The position numbers and the translations under genes are program-made. The notes under the pieces were generated by a model that saw only the letters and a list, made by a program, of their open reading frames with translations, was not told where the DNA came from and ran no database searches. DNA of 64,000 nt, from assembly GCF_014649335.1 (NCBI RefSeq), contig NZ_BMSV01000007.1:416677-480676 (forward strand), in the 5' to 3' direction. Source of the stretch: Streptomyces roseolilacinus. GTDB taxonomy: Bacteria > Actinomycetota > Actinomycetes > Streptomycetales > Streptomycetaceae. Positions within the stretch are counted from its first letter, which is position 1. Each line of letters opens with the position of its first letter. Below, one piece after another: positions 56,699-64,000 of this stretch.

Positions 56699-59600
56699 TC
56701 ACGCCTTGTGCAGGCGGAAGACCAGGGACAGCGCCTCGTCCGTGAACGGCTCGCCGAACGTCCCGTCGCCCTCACCGCGCGCGAAGTCCGTGGCCAGGAC
56801 CTCCTCCGCGATGAGCCCCGCGTGCTCCTCCAGGGCGGACGCGACCTCCGCGTCCGTCGACGACCAGCGCAGCGCGATCCGGTCCGCGACGTCCAGGCCG
56901 CTGTTCTTCCGGGCCTCCTGGATCAGCCGGATCGCGTCCCGCGCCAGGCCCGCCAGCCGCAGCTCCGGGGTGATCTCCAGGTCCAGTGCGACGGTCGCGC
57001 CCGCGTCGGAGGCCACCGACCAGCCCTCGCGGGGGGTCTCCGTGACGATGACCTCCTCGGGGGTGAGCGTGATCGTCTCGCCGTTCACGTCCAGCGTGGC
57101 CCCGCCCTCCCGCAGCGCCAGCGACAGCGCCGCCGCGTCCGTGGCCGCGATCGCCTTGGCCACGTCCTGGACGCCCTTGCCGAACCGCTTGCCCAGCGCC
57201 CGGAAGTTCGCCTTCGCCGTCGTGTCGACCAGCGACCCGCCCACCTCGGAGAGGGACGCCAGCGAGGAGACGTTCAGCTCCTCGGTGATCTGGGCGCGCA
57301 GCTCGGGCGACAGCGACTCGAAGCCGGCCGCGGCGACCAGCGCCCGCGACAGCGGCTGCCGGGTCTTCACGCCGGACTCCGCGCGCGTGGCGCGGCCCAG
57401 CTCGACCAGCCGCCGGACGAGCGCCATCTGCTGCGACAGCGTCGGGTCGATCGCCGACAGGTCCGCCTCGGGCCACGTCGACAGGTGCACCGACTCCGGA
57501 GCGCCCGGCGTCACCGGCACCACCAGGTCCTGCCACACCCGCTCGGTGATGAACGGGGTCAGGGGGGCCATCAGGCGCGTGACGGTCTCCACGACCTCGT
57601 GGAGCGTGCGCAGCGCGCCCTTGTCGCCCTGCCAGAACCGGCGCCGCGACCGGCGCACGTACCAGTTCGACAGGTCGTCCACGAACGCGGACAGCAGCTT
57701 GCCGGCGCGCTGCGTGTCGTACGCCTCCAGCGCCTGCGTCACCTGGTCGGTCAGCGCGTGCAGCTCGCTCAGCAGCCAGCGGTCCAGGACCGTGCGCTCG
57801 GCCGGGGCGGGGTCGGCGTCGGACGGGGCCCAGCCCGCCGTGCGCGCGTACAGCGCCTGGAACGCGACGGTGTTCCAGTAGGTGAGGAGCGTCTTGCGGA
57901 CGACCTCCTGGATCGTGCCGTGGCCGACGCGGCGGGCCGCCCACGGGGAGCCGCCGGCCGCCATGAACCAGCGGACCGCGTCCGCGCCGTGCTGGTCCAT
58001 CAGCGGGATGGGCTGGAGGATGTTGCCGAGGTGCTTGGACATCTTCCGGCCGTCCTCGGCCAGGATGTGGCCCAGGCACACGACGTTCTCGTAGCTCGAC
58101 TTGTCGAAGACGAGGGTGCCGACCGCCATCAGCGTGTAGAACCAGCCGCGGGTCTGGTCGATGGCCTCCGAGATGAACTGCGCCGGGTAGCGCTTCTCGA
58201 ACAGCTCCTTGTTCTTGTACGGGTAGCCCCACTGCGCGAACGGCATCGAACCCGAGTCGTACCAGGCGTCGATGACCTCGGGCACGCGGGTCGCGGTGAG
58301 TCGGCAGCCCTCGTGGGTGCACTCGAACGTGACGTCGTCGATGTACGGGCGGTGCGGGTCCAGGTCCGACTGGTCGGTGCCGGACAGCTCGGTCAGCTCC
58401 GCGCGCGAGCCGACGCACGTGAGGTGGCCCTCCTCGCAGCGCCAGATCGGCAGCGGCGTGCCCCAGTAGCGGTTGCGGGAGAGCGCCCAGTCGATGTTGT
58501 TGTTCAGCCAGTCGCCGAAGCGGCCGTGCTTGACGGAGTCCGGGAACCAGTTGGTCGCCTCGTTCTCCTCCAGGAGCCGGTCCTTGACCGCGGTGGTGCG
58601 GATGTACCAGGAGGGCTGCGCGTAGTACAGCAGCGCCGTGTGGCAGCGCCAGCAGTGCGGGTAGCTGTGCTCGTACGCGATGTGCTTGAACAGCAGGCCG
58701 CGCGCGTCCAGGTCGGCGGTCAGCGCCTCGTCGGCCTTCTTGAAGAACACGCCGCCGACGAGCCCGAGGGACTCCTCGAACGTGCCGTCGGGGCGGACCG
58801 GGTTCACCACGGGCAGGCCGTACGAGCGGCAGACCCTGAGGTCGTCCTCGCCGAACGCCGGCGACTGGTGGACCAGGCCCGTACCGTCCTCGGTGGTGAC
58901 GTACTCGGCGTTCACCACGTAGTGGGCCGGGGCCCCGCCGTCGGCCGCGGCCGGGAACTCGACCAGGTCGAACGGGCGCCGGTACGTCCAGCGCTCCATC
59001 TCCGCGCCCGTGAAGGTCCGGTCCGTGGCCTCCCAGCCCTCGCCCAGGGCCTTCTCCAGCAGCGGCTGGGCGACGACCAGCTTCTCCCGGCCGTCCGTGG
59101 CCACCACGTACGTCACGTCGGGGTGGGCGGCGACCGCCGTGTTCGACACCAGCGTCCACGGGGTCGTCGTCCACACCACCAGGGACGCCTCGCCCGCGAG
59201 GGGGCCGGACGTCAGCGGGAAGCGGACGTACACGGACGGGTCGACGACCGTCTCGTAGCCCTGCGCCAGCTCGTGGTCCGACAGGCCCGTGCCGCAGCGG
59301 GGGCACCAGGGCGCGACGCGGTGGTCCTGGACCAGCAGGCCCTTGGAGAAGATCTCCTTCAGCGACCACCACACGGATTCGACGTACTCGGGGTCCATCG
59401 TCCGGTAGGCGTCGTCCAGGTCGACCCAGTAGCCCATGCGGGTCGTCAGCTCGGCGAACGCGTCGGTGTGCCGGGTCACGGACTCGCGGCACTTGGCGTT
59501 GAACTCGGCGATGCCGTACGCCTCGATGTCCTTCTTGCCGGAGAAGCCCAGCTCCTTCTCGACGGCGAGCTCCACGGGCAGGCCGTGGCAGTCCCAGCCG

Positions 59601-59854
59601 GCCTTGCGGGCGACGTGGTAGCCGCGCATGGTCCGGAAGCGGGGGAACACGTCCTTGAAGACGCGGGCCTCGATGTGGTGGGCGCCCGGCATGCCGTTGG
59701 CCGTGGGCGGCCCCTCGTAGAACACCCACTCCGGGCGTCCCTCGGACTGTTCGAGGCTCTTGGCGAAGACCTTGCTCTCGCGCCAGAAATCGAGCACGGC
59801 GTGCTCGAGCGCGGGCAGGTCGACCTGGGCGGGTACCTGGCGGTACTGCGACAT
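56699..59854 (-). CDS. ileS: Isoleucyl-tRNA synthetase
   Basis: 1051 residues, the long IleRS form common in actinobacteria and eukaryotes (IleS2-like). The HIGH-type motif reads GAHHIEARVFKDV, KMSKS reads GRKMSKHLGN, the editing domain carries VVWTTTPWTLVSNTAV, and WDCHGLPVELAVEKELG is also present. ATG 59854 has CGGAGG 5 nt upstream. IleS2-type enzymes are often naturally resistant to mupirocin; that is only inference here. Expression is controlled by the upstream T-box. Confidence 0.96.
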   Translation of the reverse strand: MSQYRQVPAQVDLPALEHAVLDFWRESKVFAKSLEQSEGRPEWVFYEGPPTANGMPGAHHIEARVFKDVFPRFRTMRGYHVARKAGWDCHGLPVELAVEKELGFSGKKDIEAYGIAEFNAKCRESVTRHTDAFAELTTRMGYWVDLDDAYRTMDPEYVESVWWSLKEIFSKGLLVQDHRVAPWCPRCGTGLSDHELAQGYETVVDPSVYVRFPLTSGPLAGEASLVVWTTTPWTLVSNTAVAAHPDVTYVVATDGREKLVVAQPLLEKALGEGWEATDRTFTGAEMERWTYRRPFDLVEFPAAADGGAPAHYVVNAEYVTTEDGTGLVHQSPAFGEDDLRVCRSYGLPVVNPVRPDGTFEESLGLVGGVFFKKADEALTADLDARGLLFKHIAYEHSYPHCWRCHTALLYYAQPSWYIRTTAVKDRLLEENEATNWFPDSVKHGRFGDWLNNNIDWALSRNRYWGTPLPIWRCEEGHLTCVGSRAELTELSGTDQSDLDPHRPYIDDVTFECTHEGCRLTATRVPEVIDAWYDSGSMPFAQWGYPYKNKELFEKRYPAQFISEAIDQTRGWFYTLMAVGTLVFDKSSYENVVCLGHILAEDGRKMSKHLGNILQPIPLMDQHGADAVRWFMAAGGSPWAARRVGHGTIQEVVRKTLLTYWNTVAFQALYARTAGWAPSDADPAPAERTVLDRWLLSELHALTDQVTQALEAYDTQRAGKLLSAFVDDLSNWYVRRSRRRFWQGDKGALRTLHEVVETVTRLMAPLTPFITERVWQDLVVPVTPGAPESVHLSTWPEADLSAIDPTLSQQMALVRRLVELGRATRAESGVKTRQPLSRALVAAAGFESLSPELRAQITEELNVSSLASLSEVGGSLVDTTAKANFRALGKRFGKGVQDVAKAIAATDAAALSLALREGGATLDVNGETITLTPEEVIVTETPREGWSVASDAGATVALDLEITPELRLAGLARDAIRLIQEARKNSGLDVADRIALRWSSTDAEVASALEEHAGLIAEEVLATDFARGEGDGTFGEPFTDEALSLVFRLHKA

Positions 59855-60135
59855 CGAATCCTCCGGCGGACAGGTTCGTCGTTCCGTCGGAGGGACGAGA
59901 GCGACTGCTCCCGCGGTACCACCCTCCTTGGCGCCGGCCACACGGGTCCGGCACCCCCTCATTCGGGTCGCGAAGCCGGTTCTACTGACCTCTCGCCGGT
60001 GGGCGGGCCCACGGTCCGAGGCGTTCTTCCGGCGGCTCCGGGGTGATGCTTCACGTCGGGCTCGCCCCCGGGCTCTCACCGTCCCCGGGTCGCTCATGGC
60101 CGCGTGCGACGCTACTGGTCCCCATCCACGCCTTT
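59855..60135 (-). promoter_or_regulatory. T-box leader of ileS (probably translational)
   Basis: Read on the minus strand, the leader has the T-box sequence AGGGTGGTACCGCGGG (59912-59926), a Stem I with GGTGAGAGCC and GTGAAGCATCACC, and a likely AUC specifier at 60045-60047. At its 3' end, CCCTCCGACGG could pair with the CCGCCGGAGGA that contains the ribosome site. An anti-Shine-Dalgarno of this kind is the known translational T-box design of actinobacterial ileS: uncharged tRNA-Ile frees the ribosome site. Confidence 0.92.
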
Positions 60136-60145
60136 CGCTGCGCCC

Positions 60146-60151
60146 AGTGTA
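60146..60151 (-). promoter_or_regulatory. -10 element of ileS
   Basis: TACACT on the minus strand lies just upstream of the T-box leader, so transcription would begin near 60138. -35 not clear. Confidence 0.5.
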
Positions 60152-60423
60152 CGGGCCTGCGCGGACACCGGCCGACACGATGGGCGGGGCGGGACGGCGG
60201 GCGGGGGTGACCCGGACGGGCGCGCCCGGGACGGGCGGCTTCCGGGCGGGGCGCGCGACCGGTCGCCGGGCCGTGGGGCGGGGGGCGCGGGCCCCGCGGG
60301 CTCGCCTGGTCGGGTACCGGGTGCCCGGTACGGGCGGCGTGCCCCGTTGCCGCGGGACCGGAGTCGATTTATCGTCCCAGCACGATTCGCGCGCAAGATC
60401 ACAATATGTGAAGGGGCCGCGGC
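60152..60423. other. Gap between the ileS promoter and the DksA-like gene
   Basis: Mostly G/C runs without a convincing gene. The last ~60 bp are AT-richer (GATTTATCG, CACAATATGTG) and probably hold the promoter of the downstream gene. Confidence 0.5.
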
Positions 60424-61602
60424 ATGGTGGCGAAGAAGACCGCCGTCGAGAGGACGGCGCCCACGCGGTCGGCCCCGGGCGAGCCCACGGAGGGCGGCGG
60501 GAGGGCCGCGGCGCCGGAGGCCGGGGCGGCGCCGTCCGGGGGAGCGGCGGCCCGGAAGCGGGCGGCGAAGAGGGCCCCGGAGAAGAGCGCCCCGGCGGAG
60601 GAGGCCCCGGCGAAGAAGGCCCCGGCGAAGAAGGCCCCGGCGAAGAAGACCTCGGCGAAGAAGGTCCCGGGGAGGGGGGCCGCCGCCGAGGAGCCGCAGC
60701 CGAAGAAGACCGCCGCCAAGGCGCCGCCGGCCGCGGCGGCCGGGAAGGCGCCCACCCGGAAGACGGCCGAGGGGAAGTCTCCCGCCGGGAAGTCCCCCTC
60801 CGGGAAGGCGGCGACCGGGAAGGCGGCGGCCGGGGAGGGGCCGGCTCCGGACAAGGCCGCGACCGGGAAGGCCCCCGCCCGGAAGAAGGCCGCCGGGAGG
60901 GCGCCGTCGGCGGAAGCGGGTGCGAAGGAGGCGTCCGCCGGGAAGGCATCAGGTCGGAAGGCGGTTGTCTCCGGGGCGGCCGGTGGGGCCGCGCGGGGTG
61001 GGGAGGAGGCCGCCGGGGTGTCCGGGGGCGCTGAGGTGGGTAAAGCGGCTGGGGCCGCTCGTACGGGTGGGAAGAGGGCCGCCGGGGGTGCGGCCGAGGC
61101 TGAACAGACAGGAGCCAGGACGGTGGCAGCGAAGAAGACGGCTGACGTGACCACGGCGGCCGGCGGGGCCATGCCCACGGCCCGCGGAGTCGCCGAGGCG
61201 GTGCCCGGGGAGCTCGCCGTACGGCCGGGCGAGGAGCCGTGGACGCCGGAGGAGGTCACGGAGGCCCGCGCCGAGCTGGAGGGCGAGGTCCGCCGCCTGC
61301 AGCAGGAGCTCGCCCTGTCCGAGGAGGCCCTGTCGGGGCTGATGCGGGACTCCGGTGAGGGCGCCGGCCACGACGAGGCCGACACCGGCACCAAGAACAT
61401 CACGCGCGAGCACGAGATGGCCCTCGCCGCGAACGCCCGCGCGACGCTGGAGCAGACCCAGCACGCGCTCCAGCGGCTCGACGCCGGTACGTACGGGCTG
61501 TGCGAGGTCTGCGGCAAGCCCATCGGCAAGGCCCGCATGCAGGCGTTCCCGCGGGCCACCCTGTGCGTGGAGGACAAGCAGAAGCAGGAGCGGCGCGGCT
61601 GA
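60424..61602 (+). CDS. TraR/DksA-family regulator with histone-H1-like N-terminal tail
   Basis: 392 residues. Residues 1-~250 are Lys/Ala/Pro-rich with PAKKA repeats, as in histone H1 or HupS tails. The last ~130 residues are DksA/TraR-like: a coiled coil (EVTEARAELEGEVRRLQQELALSEEALSGLM) and RLDAGTYGLCEVCGKPIGKARMQAFPRATLCVEDKQ. The zinc ligands are Cys360, Cys363 and Cys381, but position 384 is Asp rather than the fourth Cys. It probably binds RNA polymerase and, through the tail, DNA. ATG 60424 has AAGGGG 8 nt upstream. The tail DNA is highly repetitive (GCGAAGAAGGCCCCG units). Confidence 0.87.
   Translation: MVAKKTAVERTAPTRSAPGEPTEGGGRAAAPEAGAAPSGGAAARKRAAKRAPEKSAPAEEAPAKKAPAKKAPAKKTSAKKVPGRGAAAEEPQPKKTAAKAPPAAAAGKAPTRKTAEGKSPAGKSPSGKAATGKAAAGEGPAPDKAATGKAPARKKAAGRAPSAEAGAKEASAGKASGRKAVVSGAAGGAARGGEEAAGVSGGAEVGKAAGAARTGGKRAAGGAAEAEQTGARTVAAKKTADVTTAAGGAMPTARGVAEAVPGELAVRPGEEPWTPEEVTEARAELEGEVRRLQQELALSEEALSGLMRDSGEGAGHDEADTGTKNITREHEMALAANARATLEQTQHALQRLDAGTYGLCEVCGKPIGKARMQAFPRATLCVEDKQKQERRG
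60607..60666 (+). repeat. 15-bp repeats in the DksA-like gene
   Basis: GCGAAGAAGGCCCCG occurs in tandem and encodes AKKAP; three near-perfect units and a fourth variant are seen. Confidence 0.8.
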
Positions 61603-61659
61603 CCCGTACGCGTGTGCCGTACCCTCGTCACAGTCAGGTACCTAGGTTGAGGGACTCAC

Positions 61660-62220
61660 GTGACAGAGGCGGAGCACGGCATCGGTACGCCGGACGTTGA
61701 CGACGGGGCCGAGGCGTCCGCCGAGCGGCCCAGGGGCCGGCGCAGGGTCGTGGCGCTCCTCGCCATGGCCCTCGTCGCCTACCTGCTGGACCTCGGCAGC
61801 AAGATGCTCGTCGTGGCGAGGCTGGAGCACCGCGACCCGATCGTGATCGTCGACGGCCTGCTGAAGTTCGAGGCCGTGCGGAACCCGGGCGCGGCGTTCG
61901 GCATCGGCGAGGCGTTCACCGTCGTCTTCACCGCGATCGCGGCCATCGTGATCGTCGTGATCGTGCGGCTGGCGCGCAAGCTGTACAGCCTGCCCTGGGC
62001 GATCGCGCTGGGCCTGCTGCTGGGCGGCGCGCTCGGCAACCTCACGGACCGGATCTTCCGCGCGCCGGGCGTGTTCGAGGGCGCGGTGGTCGACTTCATC
62101 GCGCCCGCGCACTTCGCGGTGTTCAACCTCGCGGACTCGGCGATCGTCTGCGGCGGCTTCCTCATCGTGATCCTCTCCTTCAAGGGCCTGGACCCCGACG
62201 GGACCGTCCACAAGGACTGA
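61660..62220 (+). CDS. lspA: Prolipoprotein signal peptidase (signal peptidase II)
   Basis: 186 residues with four spans. Catalytic aspartates are Asp130 in GNLTDRIFR and Asp159 in FNLADSAI; VRNPGAAFGIG is also typical. It cleaves signal peptides of lipoproteins after lipidation. The N-terminal ~28 residues are an acidic cytoplasmic extension. GTG 61660 has GAGGGA 6 nt upstream. Confidence 0.95.
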   Translation: MTEAEHGIGTPDVDDGAEASAERPRGRRRVVALLAMALVAYLLDLGSKMLVVARLEHRDPIVIVDGLLKFEAVRNPGAAFGIGEAFTVVFTAIAAIVIVVIVRLARKLYSLPWAIALGLLLGGALGNLTDRIFRAPGVFEGAVVDFIAPAHFAVFNLADSAIVCGGFLIVILSFKGLDPDGTVHKD

Positions 62221-62272
62221 GCGGCTGCCTCCGGTCGTCCACAGGTCCGACCGGGCACGGCCGCCGACAAGG

Positions 62273-62278
62273 CATACT
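62273..62278 (+). promoter_or_regulatory. -10 element of rluD
   Basis: CATACT ends 6 nt before the rluD GTG, with no Shine-Dalgarno between; a leaderless transcript is inferred. Confidence 0.5.
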
Positions 62279-62284
62279 CGACGG

Positions 62285-63226
62285 GTGAGCACGATTCCCG
62301 AGATCCGTACGCTGCCCGTTCCCGACGGCCTGGAAGGCGAGCGCGTCGACGCCGCCATCGCCCGCATGTTCGGGTTCTCCCGCACGAAGGCGGCCGAGCT
62401 GGCCTCGGCCGGGAAGGTCCTCGTCGACGGCGTCGCCGTCGGCAAGTCCGAGCGGGTCACGGGCGGCGCCTGGCTCGAGGTCGAGATGCCCGGCGCCCCC
62501 GCGCCGGTGCAGATCGTCGCGGAGCCGGTCGAGGGCATGGAGATCATCCACGACGACGACGACATCGTGGTGATCGTGAAGCCGGTCGGCGTCGCCGCCC
62601 ACCCCAGCCCCGGCTGGACCGGCACGACCGTGATCGGCGGCCTGGCCGCCGCCGGGTACCGGATCTCCACCTCGGGCGCCGCCGAGCGCCAGGGCATCGT
62701 CCACCGCCTCGACGTGGGCACCTCCGGCCTGATGGTCGTCGCCAAGTCGGAGCGGGCCTACACGCTGCTGAAGGCGCAGTTCCGCGAGCGGGTCGTCGAC
62801 AAGCGGTACCACGCGCTCGTGCAGGGCCACCCCGACCCGCTGAGCGGCACGATCGACGCGCCCATCGGCCGCCACCCGAACCACGACTACAAGTGGGCGG
62901 TCACCGCCGAGGGCAAGCCCTCCGTCACGCACTACGACCTGATAGAGGCCTACCGGGCCGCGTCCCTGCTGGACATCAAGCTGGAGACGGGCCGCACGCA
63001 CCAGATCCGCGTCCACATGTCGGCGCACCGCCACCCGTGCGTCGGCGACCTGACGTACGGCGCCGACCCGACGCTCGCCAAGCGGCTCCGCCTCAACCGC
63101 CAGTGGCTGCACGCCGTGCGCCTCGGCTTCGAGCACCCGTCGGACGGCCGGTGGGTCGAGTTCGAGAGCGGCTACCCCGCCGACCTCCAGCACGCGCTGG
63201 ACACCATCGCCGCGGAGAGCGCGTGA
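62285..63226 (+). CDS. rluD: RluA/RluD-family 23S rRNA pseudouridine synthase
   Basis: 313 residues. An S4-like RNA-binding N-terminus (ERVDAAIARMFGFSRTKAAELASAGKVLVDG) and the pseudouridine synthase domain with catalytic Asp143 in HRLDVGTSGLMVVAKS, plus LETGRTHQIRVHMSA. It converts helix-69 uridines of 23S rRNA in RluD orthologues. The stop overlaps the GNAT gene by GTGA. lspA-rluD pairing is common in bacteria. Confidence 0.93.
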   Translation: MSTIPEIRTLPVPDGLEGERVDAAIARMFGFSRTKAAELASAGKVLVDGVAVGKSERVTGGAWLEVEMPGAPAPVQIVAEPVEGMEIIHDDDDIVVIVKPVGVAAHPSPGWTGTTVIGGLAAAGYRISTSGAAERQGIVHRLDVGTSGLMVVAKSERAYTLLKAQFRERVVDKRYHALVQGHPDPLSGTIDAPIGRHPNHDYKWAVTAEGKPSVTHYDLIEAYRAASLLDIKLETGRTHQIRVHMSAHRHPCVGDLTYGADPTLAKRLRLNRQWLHAVRLGFEHPSDGRWVEFESGYPADLQHALDTIAAESA

Positions 63227-63690
63227 GCGCCTACGCGGTACGGGAGGCGCTGAGCGAGGAGGACCGCAAGGCGGCCTTCGCGGTCCGCCACGAGGTCTTC
63301 GTCGTCGAGCAGGGCGTTCCCGAGGAGATCGAGTACGACGCGCACGACGCGACGGCCGTGCACGTCCTGGCCGTCCGCACCGCCGACGGGGCCGCCCTCG
63401 GCACGGGCCGGCTCCTGTACGGGCCGGACGCCGCGGACCGCACGGGCGGCGAGGACGGCGTGGGCGCGCTCGGCCGTCTCGCCGTCACGCGGGCCGCCCG
63501 CGGCCTCGGCGTGGGCGCGGCGCTCGTGCGGGCCGTCGAGGAGGCGGCGCGGGCGCGCGGCCTCAGGGCCGTGGACCTGCACGCCCAGACCCACGCGCTG
63601 GGCTTCTACGAGCGCCTGGGGTACGAGGCGTACGGCTCGGAGTTCCCCGACGCGGGAATACCCCACCGGGCGATGCGCCGCGCGCTCTGA
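63223..63690 (+). CDS. GNAT-family N-acetyltransferase (ElaA-like)
   Basis: 155 residues with YAVREALSEEDRKAAFAVRHEVFVVEQGVPEEIEYDAHDATAVHVL, the acetyl-CoA motif LGRLAVTRAARGLGVGAALV, and LHAQTHALGFYERLGYEAYGSEFPDAGIPHRAMRRAL. This is the ElaA/YjcF type, whose substrates are unknown. GTG 63223 overlaps the rluD stop by 4 bp. Confidence 0.9.
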   Translation: MSAYAVREALSEEDRKAAFAVRHEVFVVEQGVPEEIEYDAHDATAVHVLAVRTADGAALGTGRLLYGPDAADRTGGEDGVGALGRLAVTRAARGLGVGAALVRAVEEAARARGLRAVDLHAQTHALGFYERLGYEAYGSEFPDAGIPHRAMRRAL

Positions 63691-63759
63691 TCCGCGCGTG
63701 CGCGTGGCAGGGTGGAGGCCCTGACCTGGCGTTCGTGAGCGGGCGGAGGGCGTCGCACC

Positions 63760-64000
63760 GTGGACCAGCTGGCCCTGCTGCTCGTTCTGCTGCTCGGTGC
63801 CGTGCTGACCGTTCCGCTCGGTGACCGGCTCGGGCTGCCCGCGCCGGTGCTGATGACGCTCCTCGGGGTCGTGCTGGCGCTGCTGCCGTTCGTGCCGGAC
63901 GTCGACATCCCGCCCGAGTTCATCCTGCCGCTCGTCCTGCCGCCGCTGCTCTACGCGACCGTGCAGCGCACGTCCTGGCGGCAGTTCGCGGCGAACCTGC
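63760..64000 (+). CDS. Cation/proton antiporter (3' end outside window)
   Basis: The frame opens at GTG 63760 (GGAGGG about 10 nt upstream) and runs off the window. The first 80 residues have two or three hydrophobic spans (LALLLVLLLGAVLTVPLG, VLMTLLGVVLALLPFVP, FILPLVLPPLLYATV) with the PPLLYA motif of CPA1/NhaP-type sodium/proton antiporters. Confidence 0.82.
   Translation, partial: MDQLALLLVLLLGAVLTVPLGDRLGLPAPVLMTLLGVVLALLPFVPDVDIPPEFILPLVLPPLLYATVQRTSWRQFAANL

Noticed and set aside
60112..60402. A 96-residue minus-strand frame between the ileS promoter and the DksA-like gene
   Set aside because: Composition is Pro/Arg/Gly-rich and it overlaps the ileS -10 element and T-box start; no ribosome site or homologous look.
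1..64000. CRISPR arrays, integrases, phage genes, tRNA/rRNA genes, biosynthetic or defence gene clusters
   Set aside because: None was seen; the only tandem repeats are in-frame low-complexity coding repeats, and gene content is core chromosomal.

Overview
The window is very GC-rich actinobacterial chromosome. It uses GTG and TTG starts freely and has strong third-position GC bias. Gene content and order match the conserved core of Streptomyces (the part that carries macRS, the thi genes, metF, the dcw cell-wall/division cluster and ileS in S. coelicolor). I infer a Streptomyces or a very close relative; species cannot be told from sequence alone. No prophage, integrative element, CRISPR array, tRNA or rRNA, or natural-product cluster was seen. 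This is core rather than accessory DNA.

Positions 1-8.2 kb hold a truncated endonuclease/exonuclease/phosphatase gene, a hydrolase plus membrane protein pair, a PlsC-type acyltransferase, the MacS/MacR two-component system, a D-lactate-type dehydrogenase and a fused anthranilate synthase. The last is preceded by a Trp-Trp-Trp leader peptide and a terminator hairpin (attenuator). From 8.2 to 19.8 kb lie a large secreted amidase with FG-GAP-like repeats, class II DAHP synthase (aroH), the iron pair bfd/bfr with an iron box, a sulfite-oxidase-like enzyme, endonuclease IV, a PASTA Ser/Thr kinase, and thiO-thiS-thiG behind a TPP riboswitch. From 19.9 to 32.3 kb lie an FAD reductase, an Rv2175c-like DNA-binding protein, thiE, metF, a Tyr-rich membrane protein, a CrtI-like oxidoreductase, an ABC ATPase/YhgE-Pip/TetR operon with a long palindromic operator, a HEPN protein, a methyltransferase and a DUF3040 protein.

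From 32.4 kb a MITE-like element abuts the transglutaminase/DUF58/MoxR operon. It is followed by a beta-carbonic anhydrase and then the dcw cluster: rsmH-ftsL-ftsI-murE-murF-mraY-murD-ftsW-murG-ftsQ-ftsZ-pgeF-ylmE-sepF-sepG-divIVA (38.5-56.5 kb). mraZ, murC, ddl and ftsA are not in it. ileS, on the opposite strand, lies behind a T-box leader. The window ends with a DksA/TraR-like protein with an H1-like tail, lspA, rluD, a GNAT acetyltransferase and the start of a cation/proton antiporter.

Functionally the window joins peptidoglycan precursor synthesis, septation and polar growth, aromatic amino-acid supply, thiamine and methionine/folate metabolism, and iron storage. Several of these carry cis-acting RNA or DNA sensors: a trp attenuator, a TPP riboswitch, an isoleucine T-box and an iron box. 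At least six transcription units have a -10 hexamer 6-7 nt before the start codon, which suggests leaderless mRNAs. The most noteworthy non-gene signal is a short inverted-repeat element that appears once complete and once as a remnant. Both copies end at a CTAG that also supplies the TAG stop codon of the neighbouring gene.
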